From positions 48,868,714 through 48,932,713 of the forward strand of contig CM049320.1 in NCBI GenBank assembly GCA_026874595.1: DNA of 64,000 bases, read 5' to 3'. Both the position numbers and the translations under genes were made by a program. The notes under the pieces were generated by a model. It was given only the letters and a program-made list of their open reading frames with translations, had not been told where the DNA came from and did no database searches. Each line of letters starts with the position of its first letter. Within the stretch, counting starts at the first letter, position 1. The stretch comes from Sipunculus nudus (taxonomy: Eukaryota; Annelida; Sipuncula; Golfingiida; Sipunculidae). This document shows positions 45,101-57,700 of the stretch, one piece after another.

Positions 45101-48100
45101 AGCTGGAGTGGGATGGTTATATATACAAGAAAAATAGAGATGGTCTCTAAAATAAGTAATTGTGAACATCCCTGACCTATGACCTTGGCCTTTTGCCCAT
45201 ATATCAACTGGATTCTTTCTAAATGATGGGTAACTACTAACCACTTAAATCTGGTGTAATTACTTGGCAACCAATGGGTGAATAACTTTGACCTGCAACC
45301 TTTAACCTGCTGACCAGCTGACCCCAAAATCAATAACTTATTTATTCAAGCAAAAAGACCCATAAATATGAAGTTTGAGTCAAACTGAGTGATGCATAGA
45401 TGTGGCATATGTGAAAGACTGAAGGTTTGGGTTGAACAGTTACACTTGAAATATGCTCACAAGCATTTAGAACAATAAAATATTGTGACCTTGACCTTTG
45501 ACTTTTTTACCTCAACATCAATAGGCTTCTTCCCTTATTGGTAGGTAAGCCATATATGACAGATGGAAGGTACAGATTGAAAAGTTTGCCTGAAAATGAC
45601 TCCACGCAAGAAGTGGGTGCTGTGAACTTGACCTTTGACCTCAAAATCAACAGGTCTTTTCCCATGTTGGGAGAGAAGCGATATCATTGCTGGAAGGTTT
45701 GGAATGAAAAGTCTAGCTTGAAATGTGTCTACAACCTTTTCAAAGAAGTGGATCCTGTGACCCTGACCTTTGACCTTGTGACCTCAAAATCTATAGGATT
45801 CTTCTCCAACTTAGTAAGTGAGCTATATGTGAAAAATCAAAGAATTGGGATGAAAGGGTTGGCTTAAAATGCATCCACAGGCTTTTCAAAGAAGAGGCTC
45901 CTGTGACCTTGACCTTTGACCTTTTGACCTCAAAAAAATTATGGTTCTTCCCCTGTTGGTAGGTGAGCTGTGTGTGAAAGATGGAAGGTTTGGGACGAAA
46001 ATTTTGTCTCAAAGAGTTATTTCTGGGGGGTGCAATCACACCCTGTAACTTCGAGAATATAGGTCGCAGTGACCTAATTTCAGGTTTGCAATGAGATCTT
46101 TTTTTAACCTCTAAGACTGCATAGGGTTCATGGCCCTAGCCCCTACAGTTACGATTTGTGCCCTGCTAACGGCCGGACGGCCGGACAGACAGACAGACGG
46201 AAGGACGACGGACAAAGACCCATTGCTATAGCCCAGCATGACTGAAAGTCAGCTGAGCTAAAAACAAGGGACCTATGGGTCACTGTGCTCAGCTGACGTT
46301 AACCTTGAAGGTAAAAATCTAAAATAATATCAAATGGAGATAAAGTGTAAGAGGAAGAGGCCATGGTTGGTTTAAATGATAGGTTTGTATTGATGAGCAA
46401 GAAATTGTTGGAAAAAATTTTTTGTGACCTGACCATGTGTTTCCTACTGTTGAAACTAAAGCATGTGAGCAGTTTGTGAACAAATGATCTGTACTATTAC
46501 CATGATCATTAGTTGGTTTTTCGATTAACTGTTGACATTTCAGTAGTTTACACATTTGTTCAATTGAATCTATTTTTTTTGTACAATATATATTATTAAA
46601 TATATATGTATTTTTTTATGAAATGTATACAGTTGAAATATAGCTAATTAATAACATAAAACAGGGCAAACAAAGCCTGATCTCAAATTCTGCTGAGGCA
46701 GGAAAATAATGAACAAATGTTTGTATTAAATCCTCATTTTTTTATCACATCAATTACTTTCTAATTTAAGTTTATATTTCTATACATTTCCAATTTAACA
46801 TATATATCTGAATATAAAAGTTGATTCATAATTCTCAATTGCATCATCATAAATCTCAATCTTGTCAGATTACACCACATCATGCATACAAATGTTTATT
46901 TATTTTTTACCACAAAAATATATCTTTTAAATCTGCAAAACAATAAATATCTAAAAATAATACTTGATTTAGATTTCACAATTTTTAATTGTGTCTTTAT
47001 TTATCCATAATGTGCTTCATATTTTATAATAATTTAAGCATACTGATGGGTTCAATTATATTTGTTAAAATCATTTAAAAGAAAATTGATTTCTTTAAAA
47101 ATGCTACATTACACAACATTGCATCATCTGGATTACACCTTGAATTATTTTTTCAAGGAAAGTTTTTGCATATTGGAGTGGAAACAGCATTACAATTAAG
47201 GAGATACAGTGAAAACAAAAACAACTAGAATACGGGTAGTCGACAAGCGACTACTTGTATCCGCCTAAATCAGAGTGGAACGGGTGAAGTGTTGCATATT
47301 AGCATGGATATTTTATCCCATGGCAGACAAACAGATGGGAGCTGTGCAAACATGGCTGCAGGTGGCGCCACCAGTTTTGTGTATGATAAAGAGCTATGTG
47401 AGATTTATACACATGCAAAATTTTGGCCCAATCGGTCAAACGGTTCCCTAGATATGAGCTTGGATGTCTGCAGCGTAAACTTGATTGTAGGTGGCGCCAC
47501 CTGTCATAAAATCAGAAAAGCTATCCAGGATGTATAAGCATGCCGAATTTCAGGTGAATTAGTCAAACCACTGCAGAAATATGAGTGATTTTTACCCAAG
47601 GCAGACGAACAGATGGACACTGTGCAAACATGGTTGCAGGTGGTGCCACTATTTTCGGTGTATGTTATAAAGCTCTCCAAGGGCTACATTTGTGCAAAAA
47701 AATTTTCCTGATCGGTCAAACGGTTCCTGAGATATGAGCTTGGATGTCTGCAGCGTAAACGTGAATGTAGGTGGCGCCACCTGTCATAAAATCAGAAAAG
47801 CTATCCAGGATGTATACGCATGCTAAATTTCAGGTGAATTAGTCAAGTCACTGCAGAGATATGAGTGATTTTAACCCAAGGTAGACAAACAGATGGACAC
47901 TGTGCAAACATGGTTGCAGGTAGCGCCACCATTTTTGGTGTATGTTATAAAGCTCTCCAAGGGCTACATTTTTGCAAAAGAATTTTCCTGATCGGTCAAA
48001 CGGTTCCCGAGATATGACTTTGATGTCTGCAGCGTAAACGTGAATGTAGGTGGCGCCACCTATCATAAAATCAGAAAAGCTATCCAGGATGTATACGCAT

Positions 48101-48740
48101 GCCCAATTTCAGGTGAATTAGTCAAGTCACTGCAGAGATATGAGTGATTTTAACCCAAGGCAGACGAACAGATGGACACTGTGCAAACATGGTTGCAGGT
48201 GGCGCCACCATTTTTGGTGTATGTTATAAAGCTCTCCAAGGGCTACATTTGTGCAAAAGAATTTTCCTGATCGGTCAAATGGTTCCCGAGATATGAGCTT
48301 GGATGTCTGCAGCGTAAACGTGAATGTAGGTGGCGCCACCTGTCATAAAATCAGAAAAGCTATCCAGGATGTTTACGCATGCCCAATTTCAGGTGAATTA
48401 GTCAAGTCACTGCAGAGATATGAGTGATTTTAACCCAAGGCAGACGAACAGATGGACACTGTGCAAACATGGTTGCAGGTGGCGCCACCATTTTTGGTGT
48501 ATGTTATAAAGCTCTCCAAGGGCTACATTTGTGCAAAAAAATTTTCCTGATCGGTCAAACGGTTCCCGAGATATGTTGGTTTATGTGTGGAAACAGACGC
48601 ACAAACGGACGCAGAGCGCAAAGGAAAGGTCAGAGGTCAAAACAAAATCGGGGCGCAGCAGTTCACATGTGACCCGAACATAATCCCGGGTTTCGGAAAA
48701 TTCCGCCCAGCGGTTACGGAGGAGTTCTCCGGACACCTAC

Positions 48741-48784
<44 letters not shown>

Positions 48785-51700
48785 AGCGGCCAGCTGAAAA
48801 CATAGTATCCGCAAAACTCTGTTTTGGCGGATACAATTACTGCATAACACTTGGTGGGTTGGGTTTGCGGGGGGGGGGGGGGGGGTGTTGATTGGGGTGG
48901 TGATATGAGAATAACTGTACACCTGTCACAGCAGGGGATCTCCCCCAGTGACTGTAACAAATCAGAAACCCTGGCATAGCTGACTTCCAGTGACCTGGAG
49001 TGGGACCCTGCATCTGTAATCAAAGCAAGTGACTACAGAAAAAAAAATCAATAACTAGCTTAATTTTCAAGCTTTTATTTTAAAATTTCAGATTTAGACA
49101 AACTAAATATTTATGTTTACATGCTGTGAAAATTAAATCAATGGTGCTTACAGGAAAAAAACGTGCCATGGTCAAAGTTGGGCAAAATTTAAGGTACTGA
49201 TTTTTTTTTTATGCTAATAACTTAAAAAATTTTACAAAATTCAGATCTAATTTTGGGTAAACAATTGAATCTTAATTAAACATAGTTATATACTTGAGAA
49301 AATACTCTAGTTTAAAAATTTTTCATGTTAAGTGAGTTATTATTTTTCCTGATTTTTTACAAAGTCCATTATGTTTGGGCCCATAACTTAAAGAATTTAT
49401 ACTTTACAGAATTAATTTCTGGCATGTACATAGGAACTATATAGAGGAATATATATGGTAAATATGAGGAAAAACAGATGAGTGGTTTTGATATTAGGCA
49501 GTCCTGAAGTGTGAAAATAGGATTTTAATAAAAAATTGAGGTTTTTCCTGAATTTCTCAAAGGAACGAAGTCGCAAAGACCCAGTTTTTGGCTTGGTAGG
49601 ATATCTTGGGGACATCTAACATTATGCTGAATTTTGGATTCCTAGGTCTTACGGTTTCAAAACGTGCCACATCTACGGACGGACGAACAGACGGACAATG
49701 GACCACGACTATAGCTCAGATGACTTATAGTCAGTTGAGCTAAAAACTCAATCCCACACAATTTGACATGTGACTGATTTTTTGCATTAAATTTTGGGAT
49801 TCTAGCTCCTGTTGTTCCTGAGAAATTATGGGTTATTACAATGATGACCAATGACCCCCATACAAAAAGGTCCATGCAGGTGGCGCCACCAACACCTCAA
49901 TTTCAAATATGACTCATGTGACCAACATTTGCAAAAAATTTGGTGATGATAGCTCCAGCTGTTTCTGAGATTGTTATTTTAGAATGTTTATTTGGCCAAA
50001 TGACTAAGTTCAGCTTCTTTTAAGTATAACTCCGCCAAAATTCACTTTTAAACTAAAACCATTCGAACAAACTTGAGAGAGATTATTTCTTGGATTATTT
50101 CTATGATATAATGAACAATTTGGCTTGACAGTTTTGGAGAAGAAGATTTTTAAAGGTTTTCTAGCTTTTCCCCCGTAAAATGTAAGTCAGTCCAGATGGC
50201 GCCACAAAAAGCTAAATCCCACAACATTTTATATGTGACTGATTTTTTGCATTAAAATTTGGAATGCTGGCTCCTACTGTTTCTGAGAAATTATGGATTA
50301 ATGTACTGATGACCAATGACCCCTGTTTTCAAAAAAGGTTGATGCAGGTGGCGCCACTGATACCTCAGTTTCAAATATGACTCATGTGACCAACATTTGC
50401 CTAAATTTGGTGATGATAGCTTCAGCCATTTCTGAGATTGTAATTTTAGTATGCTTATTTGGCCAAATGACTAAGTTCAGTTTCCTGTAACTTGGCAAAA
50501 AATCAATGAACTGGAACCATTTGAACAAACTTGAGAGAGGTTGTTTCTGGGATTATTTCTGTTGAGGAAAAAGATTTTAAAAGTTTTTTTAGCTTTTCCC
50601 TATAAAATCTAAGTCAACGCAGGTAGAAAAAAAATAATAAGCTACGTCTGATGAAGTTTTACACAAGACTGATTCTTCTGTAAAATTTGGTGCTGCTATC
50701 TCTGACGTTTTTGAGATACCATGGGCTAACATCCGTGGATGGATGCCGCTGCACAATCACATAAGCTGACATGTTCGCTAAAAAAGATTTATTCAAGAGA
50801 CCCTTTTCTGTCTGGTCATTAGGCTTAATGTTAACAAGGTGTCTAGCTGTAAATACTTCTACCCCTGTAGGTTACTGAAAGTTGTGATTATTTCTAACTA
50901 TGTAAGATAATGATGTGTAGCTATCTGTGACAATGTTTACTAACTGAGGGCAGGTCACTGTCTGTTTTAGTTGATGATGAGATCAGCCCTGGCTCACTAC
51001 CAGTATTTGTCATGTGGTCACACACAGGTTAACACCAGTACTCTCACTGCACTGAGTCAACTATAACTATAATGACACAGTAAACAAGCTAACCACAAAC
51101 AAAATGAGTAAAACAAATGGTACTGACCAAATCTTATTACATGAAAAGCTACTGATTAAGTCTGCAAAATGTCATGACAGTTCTTTCACCAAGATGACAG
51201 GGTATGGACAGAGCTGTGATTGTTTTAGATAAAAAAAAAATGTCATCTTACAAAAAAGAATTAAGTCATAAAATTTAAATGTCTATCATTCAGTGATGTA
51301 ACAATGAATCTTTTGATCTTGCACAGAAAAGGAACATTCAATTTTATCAATGAATATGACCAAATAAAAAGTAAAAAACTATAAACAGCTTGAACCATAA
51401 CAGTATTAGATAATGTTGTCCAGAGAACTGAGTGGCCTGGTTAGATGGAATGTGAAAATTTGTGAACTTTTCCTTATTTCAAAATAATCAATTTTGGAAT
51501 TCATAAAAATATAACAAAATAAACCAAGAACCCACCAAAACCTAATCATGTGAGGAGAACCATAAAATATGTATGCCCTGTCAACAGGAAGTGACTCTGA
51601 GTTATGGGTTTTGTTACAGGACATCACATATTATATAAATTAACAAAGTCATAAAATATTTATAAAATCAACCATAGTATGATCACAACCTAGAAGGACA

Positions 51701-54700
51701 ACCTGTAATGTGTATCAAATGAGGATCCCAATAACAGTGTTTGAGATATTGCTCTGTTTATGGAAACATAAAGTTGGAATATTCATTTAAAAAATCAAAG
51801 TGTAAAAAACAAGGATGACCACAACCTAATCAGCCAAGGAGACCAATAAGCTTAACCTGTATTGTTAAATAGGAGAGGATATTAGACAAACATTTTGAAA
51901 TGTTATGTCAAATATGAAATGTTTAAATTAAAATTGGAAAAAAATCATTATAAAGTCCACAAATCAACCAAGCATGACCAATACCTGATAAAGAAATTTC
52001 AAAGACCAACCAAGTGTAATCTTAACTAAATCATATAAGGAGACTTATATAATACAGGTGTGATCTTAATTGAGAGTGAACATGAGTGAGACACAATATG
52101 TTGTCACATACCAAATGTTCAAAGTAAAAATCACTCAGGTGTGATAAAATCTTAACATAGGTATTATTTTTGGACAGACAGAAGATGGAAAAAAAGTTGT
52201 ATGGAGCACTGAGATAACATTTTGTTATTGAAATAAAAATAACATCCCTATTCCCTACTTTTTTTAATTAGTTCTCTTTTTTAATACCAGAGTGTACCTA
52301 TTTGAACTGTTTTTATCTCAAATACTTTGTTTGATAATTATGATAAGCTGACATATGGTCAGGCTGAACTGTCAACACAGATATAAGTCATGTACAATTC
52401 TGGACAGAGATAATGACGAATTAGTCACCAATCATGTTTATAATAATAACAGCCTCTCTATCCACAGAACAAACAGACTTACCACATCCCAAAAACAATA
52501 ACGACCAGTCCTCCGTTTCCAGCTGTATAATTAAACAACCAGGACAAACAAGAAAGGTCAACTAAATATTTACTGCATTTATACCACAAAGAAATATCAT
52601 ATAATTGAATGCTTTCCTCTTTTTGTGTTAATTAAGCTGACCATAATCTGATAATTTAAAATAAATAATGAACAATGTTCAATAACATCTGTAATAGTAT
52701 GACTAAAGAGATCTAATCTTCAGGTCCTCGTTAGACTGTAGAGGTCTGCTCCCTCAAACTGCTCCCTCTAATTATCATTTCACACTTTATCATTATTAAA
52801 GGAAATTACATTAACTAAAGATAATTAAAGCTACCTGATATTACATACCTTTATGAAAGGAAATGACATTAACTAAAAAAAATTAAGTTACTTTATTCAT
52901 TTTCTATCATGAAATTAAGGTTACAGATAAAAACAGAAGACAGGTTTCTATTAATCCATATTTCACCATATCCTCAAGAGCCAGTTGAGGTAACTCAGCG
53001 TAATGACAGGTTTGATGGAGATCAATGAGACTAGTCAGAGATCTGCTCCTCATCCTACCTCACAGCATCACTCTCAGCTCCCTCATCTTCCACTATATCT
53101 GCATGTATACATAAATACTAGCCACCGCTTAATCCATTCTGGTGACTGTGACGAGCTTTTTAATTCTGGTAGAGTCTATTGGACTGTGTAACTGTATGTA
53201 TGAAGAGCCAGCAGCTTCACAGTGAATAAGAATAGCTACAGGGTTCCCCTCTCTCAGGCTGATAATTAGTGAACCAGCACTGTGTATTGTAGTGAGTGCT
53301 GTGCCAGGTCCTGCTCAGCCTGACTGCTAGTGACTCAGCTGTCTGCTGCCTGTCAGCCTCAACAGCCCTCCTCTGTATATAAGGCTCAGCCACCATGTGG
53401 GAGGCCAGTGTTTGCTGCCTCCCGTTATAGAAACTGATGCTTGATAAACATCAGCTCACTGGTCTATAAAACATCCTACAGATGGCAGCACATGTTGATC
53501 CTCAAGGTGTCAATACCAGTCTATGCAGCTGCAAATTTATTTAACTTTAACACCCATTGACAGGTGTCAGCACTAGCAAGAAAACTTGGGCATCCCAATC
53601 ACATGCTTCTTCTCTGCCTTGTGACAATCCCCACATACAGAGCTAATGATGTTACATGACAGTTCACAGATATAGATTTGTAATATTTTTTTAAACATCT
53701 ACAACATTTACTGTGTAGTTTCCATAATTGGTGGGGATATTTTGTAATGCTGCAATAAGTTGAGAAGTCATAACTAATTCTCACATTAGACAGATGTGTT
53801 AAGAGTGGGATTTGACTTGTTTCCTCTCAAAACACAGACTTTGACTTTGAGCACACATAATGTAATGTCTGCTACTCGGCATCTGTGCAGCCCCAAAGTT
53901 TAATCTGATTCATAATCATCTATCCAAACAATACCCGGAATGAGTCTCACAACCAATCAATACTCATGACTGCATTTTTTGCTTCTCTCTGTCTTTCCTA
54001 AGTACTGTGGTTTCACTCTGTTATAATGTTGCTTTAAAATTACTGTTACCAATAATATACATACAATAAATATCTTAATCTATTGCCCATCATTATAGAG
54101 GCATGCTTTGTTACAACTTACAACTGGAGTCTAAACTAACTCTTTATCAAATGGAAAGTAGAAAATTTCTTTTAAAAAGGCCTACAGGCCTAATGCGAAC
54201 CTGTGCATTGGGATATACACCAGGTATAACGCTTCAATGCTGGACCATTACTTTTCATGTATATGAACAATGCAAGTACTAAACATTTTGAATAAGAAAC
54301 AGTTACACAAACATCACTGCTGAAATTCTGTCATGGGTGCACACAACACAAAAAGGATTGTAGTTGGCACCACCAGTCTTGTATACAACAAAGCTATCAG
54401 AGATATATACATATGCCCAATTTCAGACTGATATATCAAACCCCTCCTGAGAAATAAGCAGGGACACACACTGTGCAAAAATTATTGTAGGTGGCACCAC
54501 CAGTCTTGTATACGACAAAGCTATTCGATATGTATAAATATGCCAAATTTCAGGCTGATATATCAAATTTCTCAGTAGAAATAAGCAGGCACATACACTG
54601 TGCAAAAGTCATTGTAGGTGGCGACAACTGTCTTGTGAACATGAAAGCCATCAAAGACACATAGAAAGGTCAAAATATCAGGCCAATACATCAAACTTAC

Positions 54701-57700
54701 CTTGAGTCTGATGCATGGGGCTGACCAAGCTTAGGCGGAAAGGCAGCTGCCCCGAGTGAACTTTTTATCAAAATATCTAGAATAATTTAAGTTTCAGTCC
54801 TTTCATTGTTAAAGGTCCAATGACTAATTTTTTGCATAAAATTTTGTGATGCTAACTCTTGCCGTTTTCAAGATAGTATGGGTTAATGTACAGATGACGG
54901 ACGGCTGACGATGCCACACCATCGCATAAGCTCACAGGTTCGCTTAAAAGTGATCATACAAATGAACACTGTCAGTGGCTCCCTCTTTTACTGTAGTAAG
55001 ATACTGCAGCCACGAGGAGACATTCAAGCTATACGGCAAACCCCAGATAACCAAGTTAACAGTGTTCACTACCATGAGTTTGTTCTGTTATTTGGGTTAT
55101 ATTTTGGTGGTGGCTCCGGTTTATCAGTATGAGGTTGTATTGTCACTGGAGTAACAGTATTCTGCAACTGCAAGCTCTTGCCCAGAGGATTGACATGGTT
55201 GTGTTAGACTTGTCAATGTGAGGACAAGTTTGTATGGAACAGATAGAAGCATGTCCTGTGTCAGGGAAATTGTGCAGTAATCCCTAAGGTTGCATGTTGG
55301 AACTGTAGACCCTACAATGTACAGCAGTGACAATCCTATGTATGTGTGTTGTGTGCTCAGGCACTAGAGTAAGCAGCAAAAGCACATTGAAGTGTCATGT
55401 ACTGAGTTTCATAGTTGGAGGTCACAGCTGCGTGAGTGAAGAAAATGATCGTGTGTACATACATAAAAGACAGTTCGAATAAGTTGAAAGATTATGAGAA
55501 GAACATAAACAGATTTCAAGAATGGTTGTGAAAAGAAACAATCCATGTGTTTGTGGACTGAGTTCAAAAAGTGTCAGGATATACTGTGATGACTCTGTAA
55601 CTCCCTAGATTTTTATTACACAGTCAGGAACTCTAAAAGTGGATTCTTTGTCTTTATTTAATTACACTGGTTAATGTTTAAATCTCTGAATTGGTGTTTT
55701 CTGTACAAATGTATTCGAGTCAAGAACACTTAAGTACAGTTCAAATTTATACTTTGAAGAAGCTACAAGTCACACAGAGCTGGGTTGTGACACATCCAAG
55801 ATCAATTTTTAAGAATCAGGACAATCCATCCAGCTGTTCTTGAGAAATCTAATGCATTGTGTGATATTCATGAAAAATGGATCAAGCCCAGATAACTCTC
55901 TATAAAGGTCATTACCTTAAGGTATCATTATTGTAAAAAATCCCTATATCTAAAATCAATCAAGGAATTGTTTAAATTCATATTAGACCCCATAAAGTAT
56001 ACATTATCTGAAACAGTGATCTTTCTGAATGTATACATATTTTTGAAAATTTCATTTATTTTCACATGATTTTGTAACATTTTAAAATGTTACAAAAATT
56101 TAAAAAGTTCACTATTTTAAACACCCAGTTACAGTGGGTTAATATTAATCTACATGACAATATCCCAAGTGTTTTGAGATACTGTCATGTAGTTTATATT
56201 AGTCCACTAAAATTTGGCAGGTTGTTACTGGGTGCTTAAAATAGTGTACCTTTTAGACTGGGCAGCCAGTAATGCATATATGACTTGTCGGTAGGCCAAC
56301 TGTGTTTACCTGGCTACATTGCGACATGTAAAATAGGTACTGCCACCTGCTGGTAATATATATAACTAATGTATGCTTCTTTGACCATCGCAGATTACTG
56401 AGTAGGAACGTCCAGACAATCAGTACAGTAAGTGCCCAATATCACCACCTTGCTGAACCTGTGGTCCTTTCCAGTTACGCCTTCAGTTATAGAGGCCTCT
56501 CCCAGAATTTCAATCCACTATCAGCTGGAGCCACACAGTCCTTGTCTATCGTTGTTGCAGTCACCAGAGCACTGAAACCCGTTTGACCGAGATGACTGTC
56601 ACACAGGTGTGTGCAGGGCCAGGGGGCCATCAAGCTGATTTCTGTTAGCACAAGCATTATTAACCAGCCACGAGAAGTTACAATGTAACAATGTGTGGAC
56701 CTAGTGTAAGAAGGCTTGTGATCCAGTCTGGAGCCAGATCAAGGCAGCCATTGCAGAATTATGTACTTACACACACTGTCCAAGTCCTGCTTGCAGGTAA
56801 CCTCATGTACTTACACACACTGTCCAAGTCCTGCTTGCAGGTAACCTCATGTACTTACACACACTGTCAAAGTCCTCCTTGCAGGTAACCTCATGTACTT
56901 ACACACACTGTCCAAGTCCTCCTTGCAGGTAACCTCATGTACTTACACACACTGTCCAAGTCCTGCTTGCAGGTAACCTCATGTACTTACACACACTGTC
57001 CAAGTCCTCCTTGCAGGTAACCTCATGTACTTACACACACTGTCAAAGTCCTCCTTGCAGGTAACCTCATGTACTTACACACACTGTCCGAGTCCTCCTT
57101 GCAGGTAACCTCATGTACTTACACACACTGTCCAAGTCCTCCTTGCAGGTAACCTCATGTACTTACACACACTGTCCAAGTCCTCCTTGCAGGTAACCTC
57201 ATGTACTTACACACACTGTCCAAGTCCTGCTTGCAGGTAACCTCATGTACTTACACACACTGTCTAAGTCCTCCTTGCAGGTAACCTCATGTACTTACAC
57301 ACACTGTCAAAGTCCTCCTTGCAGGTAACCTCATGTACTTACACACACTGTCTAAGTCCTCCTTGCAGGTAACCTCATGTACTTACACACACTGTCCAAG
57401 TCCTGCTTGCAGGTAACCTCATGTACTTACACACACTGTCCAAGTCCTCCTTGCAGGTAACCTCATGTACTTACACACACTGTCCAAGTCCTCCTTGCAG
57501 GTAACCTCATGTACTTACACACACTGTCCAAGTCCTCCTTGCAGGTAACCTCATGAAATTACACACACTGTCTAAGTCCTCCTTGCAGGTAACCTCATGT
57601 ACTTACACACACTGTCCAAGTCCTCCTTGCAGGTAACCTCATGTACTTACACACACTGTCCAAGTCCTGCTTGCAGGTAACCTCATGTACTTACACACAC

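Larger units (their letters stand above)
46264..49747 (-). mobile_element. Family D-like element, copy 3, holding a family B copy
   Basis: Immediately after copy 2 comes AAGGGACCTATGGGTCACTG and GCTCAGCTG (46288-46296), a slightly decayed family D hairpin end. The opposite end, CAGTTGAGCTAAAAAC, is at 49732-49747, after GGACGGACGAACAGACGGAC. The interior differs from copies 1 and 2. It includes the family B insertion 47225-48836 and an exon-like fragment at 48923-49013. End-to-end pairing is inferred. Confidence 0.5.
42812..50782 (-). mobile_element. Helentron-like family C element, second large copy with nested insertions
   Basis: The left end has the intact hairpin AGGCC-TACA-GGCCT (42813-42826) and GCAAACCTGTG (42830-42840). 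The right end has GACATGTTCGC (50768-50778), a decayed inverted copy. The body follows the order of family C at 19752-30738. Insertions are a tRNA-derived SINE (about 43222-43506), family D copies at 43823-46265 and 46264-49747, and within the latter a family B copy. Sequence on either side of the D block (GTGTCGCCAAAAAA and CTCAATCCCACACAATTT) is contiguous in the 30.1-kb copy. Confidence 0.65.

Noticed and set aside
48637-49023. Poly-proline/poly-alanine frames
   Set aside because: They come from the GCG triplet run and the poly-G tract in and next to family B.
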